Assembly: GCA_900556395.1 (NCBI GenBank)
Contig: USOQ01000060.1
Span: 1 to 16,143, forward strand
From: Candidatus Segatella caccae
GTDB lineage: Bacteria; Bacteroidota; Bacteroidia; Bacteroidales; Bacteroidaceae
DNA: 16,143 nucleotides
Reading direction: 5' to 3'
A program made the translations under genes and the position numbers. This document shows positions 5,823 to 14,010 of the stretch, piece after piece. The notes beneath the pieces are model-generated. The model did no database searches, was not told the origin of the DNA, and saw only the letters and a program-made list of their open reading frames with translations. The stretch's first letter is position 1; every line of letters starts with the position of its first letter.

Positions 5823-7043
5823 TTAATCGAAGAATCCAGGCTGATGATATTCAATACCTAATTCACGATCTACTGTGGCAAGAATGCCCTGCACCTGTCC
5901 CATAGCGAACATACGTCCCAAGAAACTGTAACCGGCATTATAGCCACGATTCTCGTCACCCAGCATACACATACCATGGTCTACACGCATAGGCAACTTA
6001 GGATTCACCTGCTCGAAGATGCGAGCCAACTCTATCAAGTCGGCACGACCACCCAGGTGACTTGCCTCTGTGAAGTCGCCATTCTCGAAGATATGACAAG
6101 AGCGCATGTGTACAAACCATGTGCGGTCAGCATACTTGCGTGCCAACTCTACAACATTGTTGTGACCACCAGCAGAGAGCGAACCAGCACAGAAGGTAAG
6201 ACCATTGTGCTTATTATCGACAGCCTTCAAGAACCAGTTGATATCCTCATCACAGGTCACGATGCGTGGTAAGCCCAAGATTGGGAATGGAGGATCGTCA
6301 GGATGCACACACATATACATGTCGCACTCCTCACAGGTAGGCATAATGGCATTCAAGAAGTAACGCATGTTCTCGCGCAACTGCTCCTTGGAGATACCCT
6401 TATAGAGATCGAGCAGCTGACGGAACAACTCTACAGGATGCTCATCATCCTCCTTGATATTACCACTCACAAAACCCTGAGTCTTCACGATGATATTCTC
6501 TACCAACTTATGATCATCCTCAGGAGTCATCTTACCCTTCAACTCCTCTACCTCTTTCAGGATGTCACGACCCATAGCTTCGCCTTTAGCCTTCCAGTCA
6601 GCCTCAGCACCTTCGCGCTTTAGGATATGAATATCGAAGTAAGCAAACTGTGGGAAAGAGAAATACAGATTGGTACTTCCGTTAGGATTATCATGGAACA
6701 AGTCGGTACGTGCCCAGTCGAGTACTGGCATAAAGTTATAGCAGATGGTATGAATACCCTCAAGCGAAAGATTTCTAAGACTTTCCTTATAGCGTTCTAT
6801 CTGCTCATCTCTGTCGGCACCAGCATACTTGATGCTCTCTACGACAGGTAGCGATTCTACAACACTCCATCTCATACCATAACTCTCGATATACTCCTTC
6901 AGGTCGCGGATCTTCTCACGAGTCCATACCTCACCATTAGGCACATCATGCAAGGCTGTAACAATGCCTTCTACACCAATTTCTTTCAACATGTCTAAGG
7001 TAATCTTATCGTTTTTACCAAACCATCTCCAAGTTCTTTCCAT
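5823..7043 (-). CDS. uxuA: mannonate dehydratase
   Basis: The 406-aa product matches UxuA, which dehydrates D-mannonate to 2-keto-3-deoxygluconate in glucuronate breakdown, in the cytosol with a divalent metal. Characteristic segments are MERTWRWFG at the start, HPDDPPFPILGLPRIV (247-262), TFCAGSLSAGGHN (283-295), HMRS (312-315) and VDHG (354-357). By spacing, His247, Cys285, His312 and Asp355 are the probable metal ligands (His, Cys, His, Asp in characterised homologues). Length is near the usual 390-400. No uxuB, uxaC or kdgK is in the window. Its message ends at the terminator 5758-5794. The only promoter-like box upstream is TATCTTTG (7246-7239, minus) inside the second 72-bp repeat, without a clear -33 box. 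Confidence 0.97.
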   Translation of the reverse strand: MERTWRWFGKNDKITLDMLKEIGVEGIVTALHDVPNGEVWTREKIRDLKEYIESYGMRWSVVESLPVVESIKYAGADRDEQIERYKESLRNLSLEGIHTICYNFMPVLDWARTDLFHDNPNGSTNLYFSFPQFAYFDIHILKREGAEADWKAKGEAMGRDILKEVEELKGKMTPEDDHKLVENIIVKTQGFVSGNIKEDDEHPVELFRQLLDLYKGISKEQLRENMRYFLNAIMPTCEECDMYMCVHPDDPPFPILGLPRIVTCDEDINWFLKAVDNKHNGLTFCAGSLSAGGHNNVVELARKYADRTWFVHMRSCHIFENGDFTEASHLGGRADLIELARIFEQVNPKLPMRVDHGMCMLGDENRGYNAGYSFLGRMFAMGQVQGILATVDRELGIEYHQPGFFD

Positions 7044-7104
7044 AATGTTTTGTTGATTCAGTTAATTAAATATTGTTTTGTAATTAGTTTTAGCAAATAT
7101 CACA

Positions 7105-7248
7105 CAAATCGAACGCAGAACGCCAAGCTTGCTTGAGCGTTTTGCTGAGATGCAGCTTATCATCTGCAAAGATCCGCAAATCGAACGCAGAACGCCAAGC
7201 TCGCTTGAGCGTTTTGCTGAGATGCAGCTTATCTTCTGCAAAGATAAG
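7105..7248. repeat. two tandem copies of a 72-bp palindromic repeat
   Basis: Copy 1 (7105-7176) and copy 2 (7177-7248) are head-to-tail and differ at four positions, two of them at the last bases. Each contains a near-perfect hairpin (AACGC, CAAGC, short loop, GCTTG, bulged A, GCGTT) and a second weak GCAG/CTGC stem. They lie in the 333-bp divergent gap between uxuA and sppA. Translations of the repeat are open in more than one frame, but these short ORFs look spurious. The gap otherwise holds only the sppA promoter. Confidence 0.95.
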
Positions 7249-7308
7249 CATTTTCTTCGAATACGAGATGCTATTTCGATTAAATTATTTCTTTTTACTA
7301 CAAATATG

Positions 7309-7339
7309 TTTGGTAATTGTAGCTTTTTTACTAAATTTG
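7309..7339 (+). promoter_or_regulatory. promoter of the sppA-lpxK-PNP-thiL cluster
   Basis: TTTG (7309-7312), a 19-nt spacer and TAAATTTG (7332-7339) match the Bacteroidota consensus exactly. Start expected near 7344, giving a leader of about 33 nt before the sppA ATG at 7377. Confidence 0.8.
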
Positions 7340-7376
7340 CAGAATAAACAAACAATCAACATAAATTCAACGCAGT

Positions 7377-9155
7377 ATGAAACAGTTTTTCAAAAGCGTG
7401 GCAGCAACAGTTGTGGGCATTTTTGCCTTTGGCATTATCATGGGCATCTTTGTCTTCTTCAGTTTGATAGGTATGCTCATGAGTAGTAGCAAGCCATCGC
7501 TTCACGACAATTCGGTAATGGTCATGAAGTTACAAGGCACCATCAACGAACAGGCGCAGGAGAACGTAATGGGACAAATCACAGGAGGCTCATTCAATCA
7601 ATTAGGTCTAAACGAGATACTTTCTTCCATCAAAAAAGCGAAGAAAGAAGATAAGATAAAAGGTATATACCTCGAACCAGGCGCACTTGCTACCGACTAT
7701 GCCACCTTGCAAGAAATACGCAAAGCGCTCGAAGACTTCAAGAAGAGCGGAAAATGGATCATCGCTTATGGTGACGCCATGTCGCAGGGAAGTTACTACT
7801 TAGCTTCCGTTGCCAACAAAGTGTACCTCAACCCAGAAGGTTCGATAGACTGGCATGGTCTGGCATCCCAGCCCATGTTTCTGAAAGATCTTTATGCCAA
7901 GTTTGGTGTTAAATACACCGTGGTAAAGGTCGGAAAGTTTAAGAGCTTCACCGAGCAATATACCGAAGACAAGATGAGCGATGCCAACCGCGAACAAGTA
8001 TCGCAGTATATACATGGTCTTTGGCACCAGATGCTTACCGATGTTTCTAAGAGCCGTGGCATCAGCAAAGACTCACTCAACCATTATGCCGACGGATTAG
8101 TAGCCTTTGAAGGGGCTGACAAGCTGAAGACACGCAAGATGGTAGATGGGTTCTGCTACTACGACGAAATCAAGGACGTGGTAAAGAAACAACTTGGCGT
8201 CAAGAGCAACAAACACATCAGACAAGCCAGCATCAGCGAGGTAAACGCTGCCGTAGAAGATGATTATAACGGAGACGCTATAGCTATATACTATTGTCAA
8301 GGAGGCATAACCCAACAGGCCACAACAAGCCTATGGGGTAGCGAACAGCAGATAGTAAGTAGCCAGGTCATCGCCGACCTGAACGATCTTGCCAAAGACG
8401 ACAATATCAAGGCTGTAGTAATACGCATCAACTCAGGCGGTGGAGATGCCTACGCCTCCGAACAGTTATGGAGAGCTGTTAGTCAGCTCAACAAGAAAAA
8501 GCCCGTAGTAGTATCTATGGGTGGTATGGCAGCCTCAGGAGCCTATTACATGAGCATGGGAGCCCGTTATGTCATGGCGCAACCTACTACACTCACGGGA
8601 AGCATCGGCATCTTCGGCGCCCTCCCCGACTTGAGCGGACTCATCACCCAGAAGTTAGGAGTCAAGTTTGACGAGGTAAAGACCAACCGCAACAGCGGTT
8701 ACCAAGGAGCACTGATGGCTCGCCCTTTAAACGCAGAAGAGCTGGGCTACTTGCAAGCATACGTCAACCGAGGCTATACGCTTTTCCGCAAACGTGTGGC
8801 AGATGGCAGAAAGATGAGTATCGACGAAGTGGAGAAAATAGCACAAGGACGCGTATGGCTGGGTACTGATGCCAAGAGCAACAAGCTGATAGATGGTTTA
8901 GGTGGACTCGATGATGCTGTGAAAAAAGCAGCACAACTGGCCAAGATAAAAGATTACTACACTGACGAATACCCCCTACCAGTCAGTTGGATGGACCAAT
9001 TACTCAACAATGTGGACAACAGCCAAGGCAACTACCTCGACGAGCAGTTGCGCCTCACCTTAGGCGACCTATACACCCCATTCATGTGGCTTCGACACAT
9101 CAACGAACACGAACCAGTACAGGCATCACTGCCCTATGTACTCAACATTCAATAA
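7377..9155 (+). CDS. sppA: signal peptide peptidase SppA, long (protease IV) type
   Basis: The 592-aa product is a membrane-anchored serine protease of family S49 that degrades cleaved signal peptides and other membrane-bound peptides. Residues about 8-34 form one N-terminal transmembrane helix. The duplicated long form is visible: an N-terminal S49-like half (about 48-290) carries the probable catalytic Lys189 in VGKFKSFTEQY, and the C-terminal half (about 300-520) carries the nucleophile Ser387 in GGMAASGAYYMSMGA, preceded by INSGGGDAYASE (351-362). This Lys/Ser pair across the two halves is that of E. coli SppA. Length is near the usual 590-620. It is the first gene of a four-gene cluster and lies 41 nt before lpxK. 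Confidence 0.97.
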   Translation: MKQFFKSVAATVVGIFAFGIIMGIFVFFSLIGMLMSSSKPSLHDNSVMVMKLQGTINEQAQENVMGQITGGSFNQLGLNEILSSIKKAKKEDKIKGIYLEPGALATDYATLQEIRKALEDFKKSGKWIIAYGDAMSQGSYYLASVANKVYLNPEGSIDWHGLASQPMFLKDLYAKFGVKYTVVKVGKFKSFTEQYTEDKMSDANREQVSQYIHGLWHQMLTDVSKSRGISKDSLNHYADGLVAFEGADKLKTRKMVDGFCYYDEIKDVVKKQLGVKSNKHIRQASISEVNAAVEDDYNGDAIAIYYCQGGITQQATTSLWGSEQQIVSSQVIADLNDLAKDDNIKAVVIRINSGGGDAYASEQLWRAVSQLNKKKPVVVSMGGMAASGAYYMSMGARYVMAQPTTLTGSIGIFGALPDLSGLITQKLGVKFDEVKTNRNSGYQGALMARPLNAEELGYLQAYVNRGYTLFRKRVADGRKMSIDEVEKIAQGRVWLGTDAKSNKLIDGLGGLDDAVKKAAQLAKIKDYYTDEYPLPVSWMDQLLNNVDNSQGNYLDEQLRLTLGDLYTPFMWLRHINEHEPVQASLPYVLNIQ

Positions 9156-9196
9156 CATCCACCTACTATATATATAATAAGGTGTAATAATAAAAC

Positions 9197-10372
9197 ATGA
9201 GAACAGAAGGAGATCTTATCAAGATTAACGAATGGCTCACTCCCTTGAGCTGGCTATACGGCATAGCCGTTCGCTTTCGCAACTGGCTCTTTGATGTGGG
9301 CATCAAGCATAGCAGGACTTTCAGCCTGCCTGTCATTTCTGTGGGTAACATCACAGTAGGCGGGTCAGGTAAGACTCCGCATGTGGAATACCTTATCCGA
9401 CTGTTGCACGACAAAATGAAAATTGCCGTATTGTCACGAGGATACAAGCGAAAAAGCAGTGGCTATGTGCTGGCTTGCAACGAGACAACCATGACAGAGA
9501 TAGGAGACGAGCCCTTCCAGATGCACCAAAAGTTCCCTGACATCTACGTAGCGGTAGACGCCAAAAGGGTGAGAGGTATAGAACGATTGCAAGCCGACGC
9601 AGAAACTCAAGACGTCGATGTTGTGTTACTCGATGATGCTTTCCAACATAGATATGTCAAGCCTGGCATCAACATCCTACTCGTAGATTATCACCGACTC
9701 ATCATCTACGATAAGATGCTTCCTGCAGGAAGACTACGCGAGCCTCTCTGCGGTAAGAATCGCGCCGACATCGTTATCGTAACAAAGTGTCCCAAAGACC
9801 TACGTCCGATGGAGTTTCGTGTTCTCACCAAGGCCATGAGTCTTTATCCTTTCCAGAAGCTATACTTCACTTGCATCGACTACGATGATGCTCGAGGACT
9901 CTTCAACGGGAAGACCCTTCCTCTCAAGGAACTAAAGCAACAGCACGTAATGCTCCTCACAGGCATCGCATCGCCGAAGCAGATGGAGCACGACCTCAAG
10001 CCTCATGTGGGCGATATCAGAAGCCTATCATTTGGCGACCATCATCAGTTCAAGTTGCGCGACGTAGAGCTCATCAACGATACCTTCTCGTCTATGCCCG
10101 AGCCACGAATCATCATCACCACCGAGAAAGATGCCGTGCGACTTAAAGATACCGAAGGACTGAGCGACCTCGTCAAACAAAGCATCTACGCACTACCTAT
10201 CAAGGTTAGTTTTATGCTCAATCAAGAAGAAAACTTTAACAATAAAATCATAAGCTATGTACGAAAAAATTCAAGAAACAGCATCCTGGCTAAAAGAAAG
10301 GATGACCACAAGTCCAAAGACCGCCATCATTCTGGGAACGGGTCTCGGACAATTAGCTTCAGAAATAACTGA
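9197..10372 (+). CDS. lpxK: tetraacyldisaccharide 4'-kinase LpxK (lipid A synthesis)
   Basis: LpxK phosphorylates the 4' position of the lipid A disaccharide precursor at the cytoplasmic face of the inner membrane. The 391-aa product has an N-terminal membrane-associated segment (about 12-33), the Walker A loop GNITVGGSGKTP (50-61), SRGYKRKS (80-87), GDEP (103-106), DDAFQHR (146-152) and ITTEKDAVRL (307-316). The last 38 residues (354-391), a basic and polar tail, are encoded in the region overlapping the following phosphorylase gene by 116 nt in another frame. The family core ends near residue 355, so the tail is probably not needed for catalysis. Presence of the gene shows a lipid-A-making Gram-negative organism. 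Confidence 0.96.
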   Translation: MRTEGDLIKINEWLTPLSWLYGIAVRFRNWLFDVGIKHSRTFSLPVISVGNITVGGSGKTPHVEYLIRLLHDKMKIAVLSRGYKRKSSGYVLACNETTMTEIGDEPFQMHQKFPDIYVAVDAKRVRGIERLQADAETQDVDVVLLDDAFQHRYVKPGINILLVDYHRLIIYDKMLPAGRLREPLCGKNRADIVIVTKCPKDLRPMEFRVLTKAMSLYPFQKLYFTCIDYDDARGLFNGKTLPLKELKQQHVMLLTGIASPKQMEHDLKPHVGDIRSLSFGDHHQFKLRDVELINDTFSSMPEPRIIITTEKDAVRLKDTEGLSDLVKQSIYALPIKVSFMLNQEENFNNKIISYVRKNSRNSILAKRKDDHKSKDRHHSGNGSRTISFRNN

Positions 10373-11066
10373 AAGCTATGCTTTCCCATATAGTGAGATA
10401 CCCAACTTCCCTGTATCTACAGTAGAAGGACATGCCGGTAAGCTGATCTTCGGAAAGTTAGGTGGCAAAGACATCATGGCTATGGAGGGACGCTTCCACT
10501 TCTATGAAGGCTATAGCATGAAAGAAGTGACATTCCCAGAGCGTGTAATGTACGAACTGGGCATCGAGACTCTCTTCGTAAGCAATGCTTCGGGAGGCAT
10601 GAACGCATCGTTCAACATCGGCGACCTCATGGTCATCGACGACCACATCAACTTCTTCCCTGAGCATCCGCTGCATGGCAAGAACTTCCCTACTGGTCCT
10701 CGCTTCCCCGACATGCACGAAGCTTACGACAAAGACTTGCGTAATTTGGCAGATACCATAGCCCAAGAGAAAGGCATCGACGTGAAGCATGGTGTATATG
10801 TAGGTGTACAAGGTCCTACCTTTGAGACTCCTGCCGAATATCGCATGTATCGTTTGCTGGGCGGCGACGCTGTTGGTATGAGCACCGTTCCCGAAGTCAT
10901 CGTGGCACGCCATTGTGGCATCAAGGTTTTCGGTATCAGCATCATTACCGACTTAGGTGGCTTCGATGTTCCCGTAGAGGTAAGCCACGAAGAAGTACAG
11001 ATTGCTGCCAATGCTGCACAGCCTAAGATGACTGAGATTATGCGCGAGATGATTCGCAGATCATAA
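10257..11066 (+). CDS. purine nucleoside phosphorylase (trimeric PNP/MTAP family)
   Basis: The 269-aa product cleaves purine nucleosides with phosphate to free base and (deoxy)ribose-1-phosphate in purine salvage. Motifs of the trimeric family: GTGLG (27-31, phosphate loop), GRFHFYEG (78-85), NASGG (110-114), GPTFETPAE (186-194, with Glu190 at the base site) and VGMST (206-210). At the position that is Asn in inosine/guanosine enzymes the chain reads ITDLGG (Asp232), as in 6-aminopurine-using MTAP, so base preference should not be assumed. The start MYEKIQETASWL fits the family even though it lies 116 nt inside lpxK; a later start would remove a conserved helix. thiL follows after 33 nt. Confidence 0.95.
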   Translation: MYEKIQETASWLKERMTTSPKTAIILGTGLGQLASEITESYAFPYSEIPNFPVSTVEGHAGKLIFGKLGGKDIMAMEGRFHFYEGYSMKEVTFPERVMYELGIETLFVSNASGGMNASFNIGDLMVIDDHINFFPEHPLHGKNFPTGPRFPDMHEAYDKDLRNLADTIAQEKGIDVKHGVYVGVQGPTFETPAEYRMYRLLGGDAVGMSTVPEVIVARHCGIKVFGISIITDLGGFDVPVEVSHEEVQIAANAAQPKMTEIMREMIRRS

Positions 11067-11099
11067 ACTTTATTTTTAAAAACATACAATTCAAAACTA

Positions 11100-12209
11100 T
11101 TGGACATCGCAAAATTGGGTGAGTTTGGCCTTATCGACCATCTCACAAAAGGACACGAAAACAAAAACGCTTCTACCATCTATGGTGTGGGAGATGATTG
11201 TGCCGTCATGCACTATCCTGACAAGGAAATGCTCGTCACTACCGATATGCTGATGGAAGGTGTACACTTCGACCTTACCTATATCGACCTACAGCACCTG
11301 GGCTACAAGAGCGCCATGGTCAACATCAGCGACATCTTCGCTATGAATGGTACCCCACGCCAGATGACAGTAAGCATAGCCTTGAGCAAACGCTTCAGCG
11401 TGGAAGACATCGACGAATTCTACAAGGGACTGCGCATGGCTTGCGACAAGTTTGGGGTAGACATCGTGGGTGGAGATACCACTTCATCGCTCACAGGTCT
11501 CGCCATCAGCATCACCTGCATTGGCGAAGCTGCTAAGGAAGACATCGTATACCGCCATGGCGCCAAGGACACTGATATCATCTGTGTCTCTGGCGACTTA
11601 GGAGGAGCATACATGGGTCTGCAACTCTTGGAGCGCGAGAAAGCGGTATATTACGGACAAGTAGAAGACATTCGCAAGAAAATGGCACAGGCCAAGGCTG
11701 CAGGAGAAACCCAAAAACTGGCTGCCCTCAACCAAGAACTTGTTGGCATGCGCAACTTCCAGCCCGACTTCTCGGGCAAGGAATACTTATTGCAACGTCA
11801 GCTTCAGCCAGAGGCAAGAGGTGACATCATAGCCCAGTTGCGCGAAGCTGGAATACGCCCTACGGCCATGATGGACGTGAGCGACGGACTGAGTAGCGAA
11901 CTCATGCACATCTGTCAGCAAAGTCATTGCGGTTGTCGCATCTACGAGAAGAACATCCCCATCGACTATCAGACAGCTGTCATGGCTGAAGAATTCAATA
12001 TGAACCTCACCACATGTGCTATGAATGGTGGCGAAGACTACGAATTGCTCTTCACTGTACCCATCGGCGACCATGCCAAAATCGAAGAGATGGAAGGCGT
12101 TAAGCAGATAGGTTACATCACTCAGGAATCCCTCGGCAAAATGCTCATCACGCGAGATGGACAAGAGTTTGAACTCAAAGCTCAGGGGTGGAACCCACTG
12201 AAAGATTAA
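11100..12209 (+). CDS. thiL: thiamine-monophosphate kinase ThiL
   Basis: ThiL phosphorylates thiamine monophosphate to the active cofactor thiamine diphosphate. The 369-aa product shows LGEFGLIDHL (6-15), VGDDCAV (30-36), TTDMLMEGVHF (47-57), the nucleotide/metal motif GGDTTSS (124-130), MMDVSDGLSSEL (257-268) and NGGEDYELLF (309-318). It is about 40 residues longer than the E. coli enzyme (325 aa); most of the excess is a helical charged insert at about 181-222, before GKEYLLQRQL. Translation appears to start at TTG (11100); there is no in-frame ATG between the upstream stop (11064) and the conserved LGEFG motif. Last gene of the sppA cluster. Confidence 0.96.
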   Translation: MDIAKLGEFGLIDHLTKGHENKNASTIYGVGDDCAVMHYPDKEMLVTTDMLMEGVHFDLTYIDLQHLGYKSAMVNISDIFAMNGTPRQMTVSIALSKRFSVEDIDEFYKGLRMACDKFGVDIVGGDTTSSLTGLAISITCIGEAAKEDIVYRHGAKDTDIICVSGDLGGAYMGLQLLEREKAVYYGQVEDIRKKMAQAKAAGETQKLAALNQELVGMRNFQPDFSGKEYLLQRQLQPEARGDIIAQLREAGIRPTAMMDVSDGLSSELMHICQQSHCGCRIYEKNIPIDYQTAVMAEEFNMNLTTCAMNGGEDYELLFTVPIGDHAKIEEMEGVKQIGYITQESLGKMLITRDGQEFELKAQGWNPLKD

Positions 12210-12311
12210 TTCGGCCGACACGAACAATGAAGGATGCAAAAGTAACAATACCTCTCAAGTAAAAAAAGAGAAGCCTTCTAAAATCGACAAAGACCGTTTT
12301 AGTTAATAAAC

Positions 12312-12350
12312 ATTAAGCAAGAGAAAATGTTTTCTTTTCTCTTGCTTAAT
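12312..12350. repeat. 16-bp perfect inverted repeat before tRNA-Phe
   Basis: Arms 12312-12327 and 12335-12350 are exact reverse complements (ATTAAGCAAGAGAAAA and its complement) around a 7-nt loop. It lies 102 nt after the thiL stop in the 369-bp interval 12210-12578. There is no T-run after either arm, so it is not a classical intrinsic terminator, though it may end or protect the thiL message. The right arm contains the CTTG box of the tRNA-Phe promoter. Confidence 0.85.
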
Positions 12351-12372
12351 CAAAGAATTTATTGTACCTTTG
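12341..12372 (+). promoter_or_regulatory. tRNA-Phe promoter
   Basis: CTTG (12341-12344, one mismatch from TTTG), a 20-nt spacer and TACCTTTG (12365-12372). Start expected near 12377-12379, about 15 nt before the tRNA. Confidence 0.75.
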
Positions 12373-12393
12373 CAACCGCAAAATAATTCACAT

Positions 12394-12466
12394 GGTGCCA
12401 TAGCTCAGTTGGTAGAGCAAAGGACTGAAAATCCTTGTGTCCCCGGTTCGATTCCTGGTGGTACCA
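12394..12466 (+). tRNA. tRNA-Phe (anticodon GAA)
   Basis: A 73-nt cloverleaf with acceptor arms GGTGCCA and TGGTACC, D-arm AGCTCAGTTGGTAGAGC, anticodon loop CTGAAAA (GAA at 12427-12429), T-loop TTCGATT and discriminator A at 12466. The 3' CCA is not encoded, as is common in Bacteroidota, so it must be added after transcription. It stands alone with its own promoter and terminator. Confidence 0.98.
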
Positions 12467-12481
12467 CTCCTCCTTTCATTT

Positions 12482-12520
12482 GGCGGTTTCTGACTTCGGT
12501 TAGAGCCGCCTTTCTTTTTT
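12482..12520 (+). terminator. tRNA-Phe terminator with UUCG loop
   Basis: GGCGGTT, a bulged T, CTGAC, loop TTCG, GTTAG, AGCCGCC (12482-12510) followed by TTTCTTTTTT (12511-12520). Strong intrinsic terminator, 15 nt after the tRNA. Confidence 0.92.
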
Positions 12521-12578
12521 AAAAAGAATCAGGAAACAATTCAAACAAACTATATTCAAACAACTAAACAAAAAAAAC

Positions 12579-13988
12579 ATGAAAAAGGTCATCATCTCTT
12601 TGTTGGCACTCTTATCTGTCACAGCTATACACGCAGACAACGACTATGCCAAGTATTACCAAAACCTACCCGTGCAGATGCCTCAACCCACGCTGCCCAC
12701 CATACCTGACAACCAGGTAAGTATCCTCGACTGTGGAGGCAAGGGCGATGGACTGACTCTCAACACAGAGGCTTTCGCCAAAGCCATCAGCAAACTCAAC
12801 AAGCAGGGAGGCGGCCATCTCAACGTACCTGCTGGTATCTATCTCACAGGACTGATTTCTCTCAAAGACAATATCGATCTTCATCTGGAGAAGAATGCCA
12901 TCATCGTATTCTCTGAGGACAAAAACGACCTCATCAAGATCGACAAGGCTACTGGTGCTAAAGAGTTGCGCGCGTCAACAGCCATCACAGCAAGCAAACG
13001 TAAAAACATATCTATCACAGGCGAAGGTACCATTGATGGAAATGGAGAATGGTGGCGAGCTGTAAAACGCAGCAAAGTAAGCGATGTAGAGTGGAAGAGT
13101 TTCCAGGAAATGGGTGGTAGCGTATCTGCCAAGGGCGACCTCTGGTATCCTTTCAATCTGAAGCAGCAACCCAATGTGGCTCCCACAATGGAAGAACAGG
13201 AGAAATATCGCAATCACATGATTCGCTTCACCGACTGCCAGAATATTTTGGTACAGGGTGTCACCTTACTCAACTCACCACGCTTCCACATCATCCCTAC
13301 CCGATGTCAGAACGTCATCATTGATGGCATTACCGTAAAATGTCCTTGGAACGCACAGAATGGTGACGCTATCGACATCTCAAGTTGTAAAGACGTACTT
13401 ATCGTCAACAACGTAATTGATGCTGGTGATGATGGTATCTGCATGAAAGGCGGTGCTGGCGAGAGCGGTTTGAAAGCTGGTCCTTGCGAAAATATCAATA
13501 TACAGGACAATACCGTATACCATGCTCATGGCGGGTTTGTAATCGGAAGCGAGTTCTCTGGTGGCATGAAGAACATTCTGGTACGCAACAACACCTTCCA
13601 AGGTACTGACGCTGGCCTACGCTTCAAGAGTGCAGTAAAACGCGGCGGCAAGACTGAGAATATCTTTATCGACCATATCTATATGACCGATATTACAGGC
13701 GATGCTATCACCTTCGAGACTACATACTGGGATAACCATGTAGGAGCTAAGCAGCCTAAAACAGCTGCACTGAAAGCAGAATTCGTGCCCAACTTCCAAG
13801 ACATTCATATCAGTCATGTCTATGTACGTGGTTGCAAGAATGGTGTGGTGGCTCACGGACAGGAAGGTATGATTCACGACATCACTATCAAAGACTGTAA
13901 CATCTTCTACAACAAACAGGCACAAGACATCGACAAGGCTTGCAAAATACAGATGGAGAATGTGAAATTTGCCACATTCTCAAAATAA
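12579..13988 (+). CDS. secreted polygalacturonase-type glycoside hydrolase, family GH28
   Basis: The 469-aa product has a signal peptide (1-19, ending IHA) and a right-handed beta-helix fold. GH28 catalytic motifs are all present: NGD (261-263), DDG (284-286) with the two catalytic Asp, HGG in place of HG (317-319), and RFK (348-350). The N-terminus has the usual start of the helix, LDCGGKGDGLTLNTEAF (50-66). The enzyme should hydrolyse alpha-1,4-galacturonan or a rhamnogalacturonan side region of pectin in the periplasm; exo or endo action cannot be told. It is a single gene between the tRNA-Phe terminator and its own terminator, with no SusCD pair nearby and no clear consensus promoter in the A-rich 58 nt upstream. 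Confidence 0.95.
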   Translation: MKKVIISLLALLSVTAIHADNDYAKYYQNLPVQMPQPTLPTIPDNQVSILDCGGKGDGLTLNTEAFAKAISKLNKQGGGHLNVPAGIYLTGLISLKDNIDLHLEKNAIIVFSEDKNDLIKIDKATGAKELRASTAITASKRKNISITGEGTIDGNGEWWRAVKRSKVSDVEWKSFQEMGGSVSAKGDLWYPFNLKQQPNVAPTMEEQEKYRNHMIRFTDCQNILVQGVTLLNSPRFHIIPTRCQNVIIDGITVKCPWNAQNGDAIDISSCKDVLIVNNVIDAGDDGICMKGGAGESGLKAGPCENINIQDNTVYHAHGGFVIGSEFSGGMKNILVRNNTFQGTDAGLRFKSAVKRGGKTENIFIDHIYMTDITGDAITFETTYWDNHVGAKQPKTAALKAEFVPNFQDIHISHVYVRGCKNGVVAHGQEGMIHDITIKDCNIFYNKQAQDIDKACKIQMENVKFATFSK

Positions 13989-14010
13989 AACATAGATTAC
14001 CCTAACACTA

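Noticed and set aside
7062..7486. Short open frames on both strands across the 72-bp repeats
   Set aside because: They arise from the tandem repeat itself, contain internally repeated peptides and match no family; typical spurious ORFs.
9156..9196. CACCT/AGGTG dyad around a TA-rich stretch between sppA and lpxK as a terminator or operator
   Set aside because: Only 5 bp with a long A/T loop and no T-run; likely chance.
11787..12248. Minus-strand open frame over the end of thiL, with a TACTTTTG box (12244-12237) just after thiL
   Set aside because: The frame is the antisense shadow of a conserved gene, the product has no recognisable domain, and no -33 box lies at the required distance.
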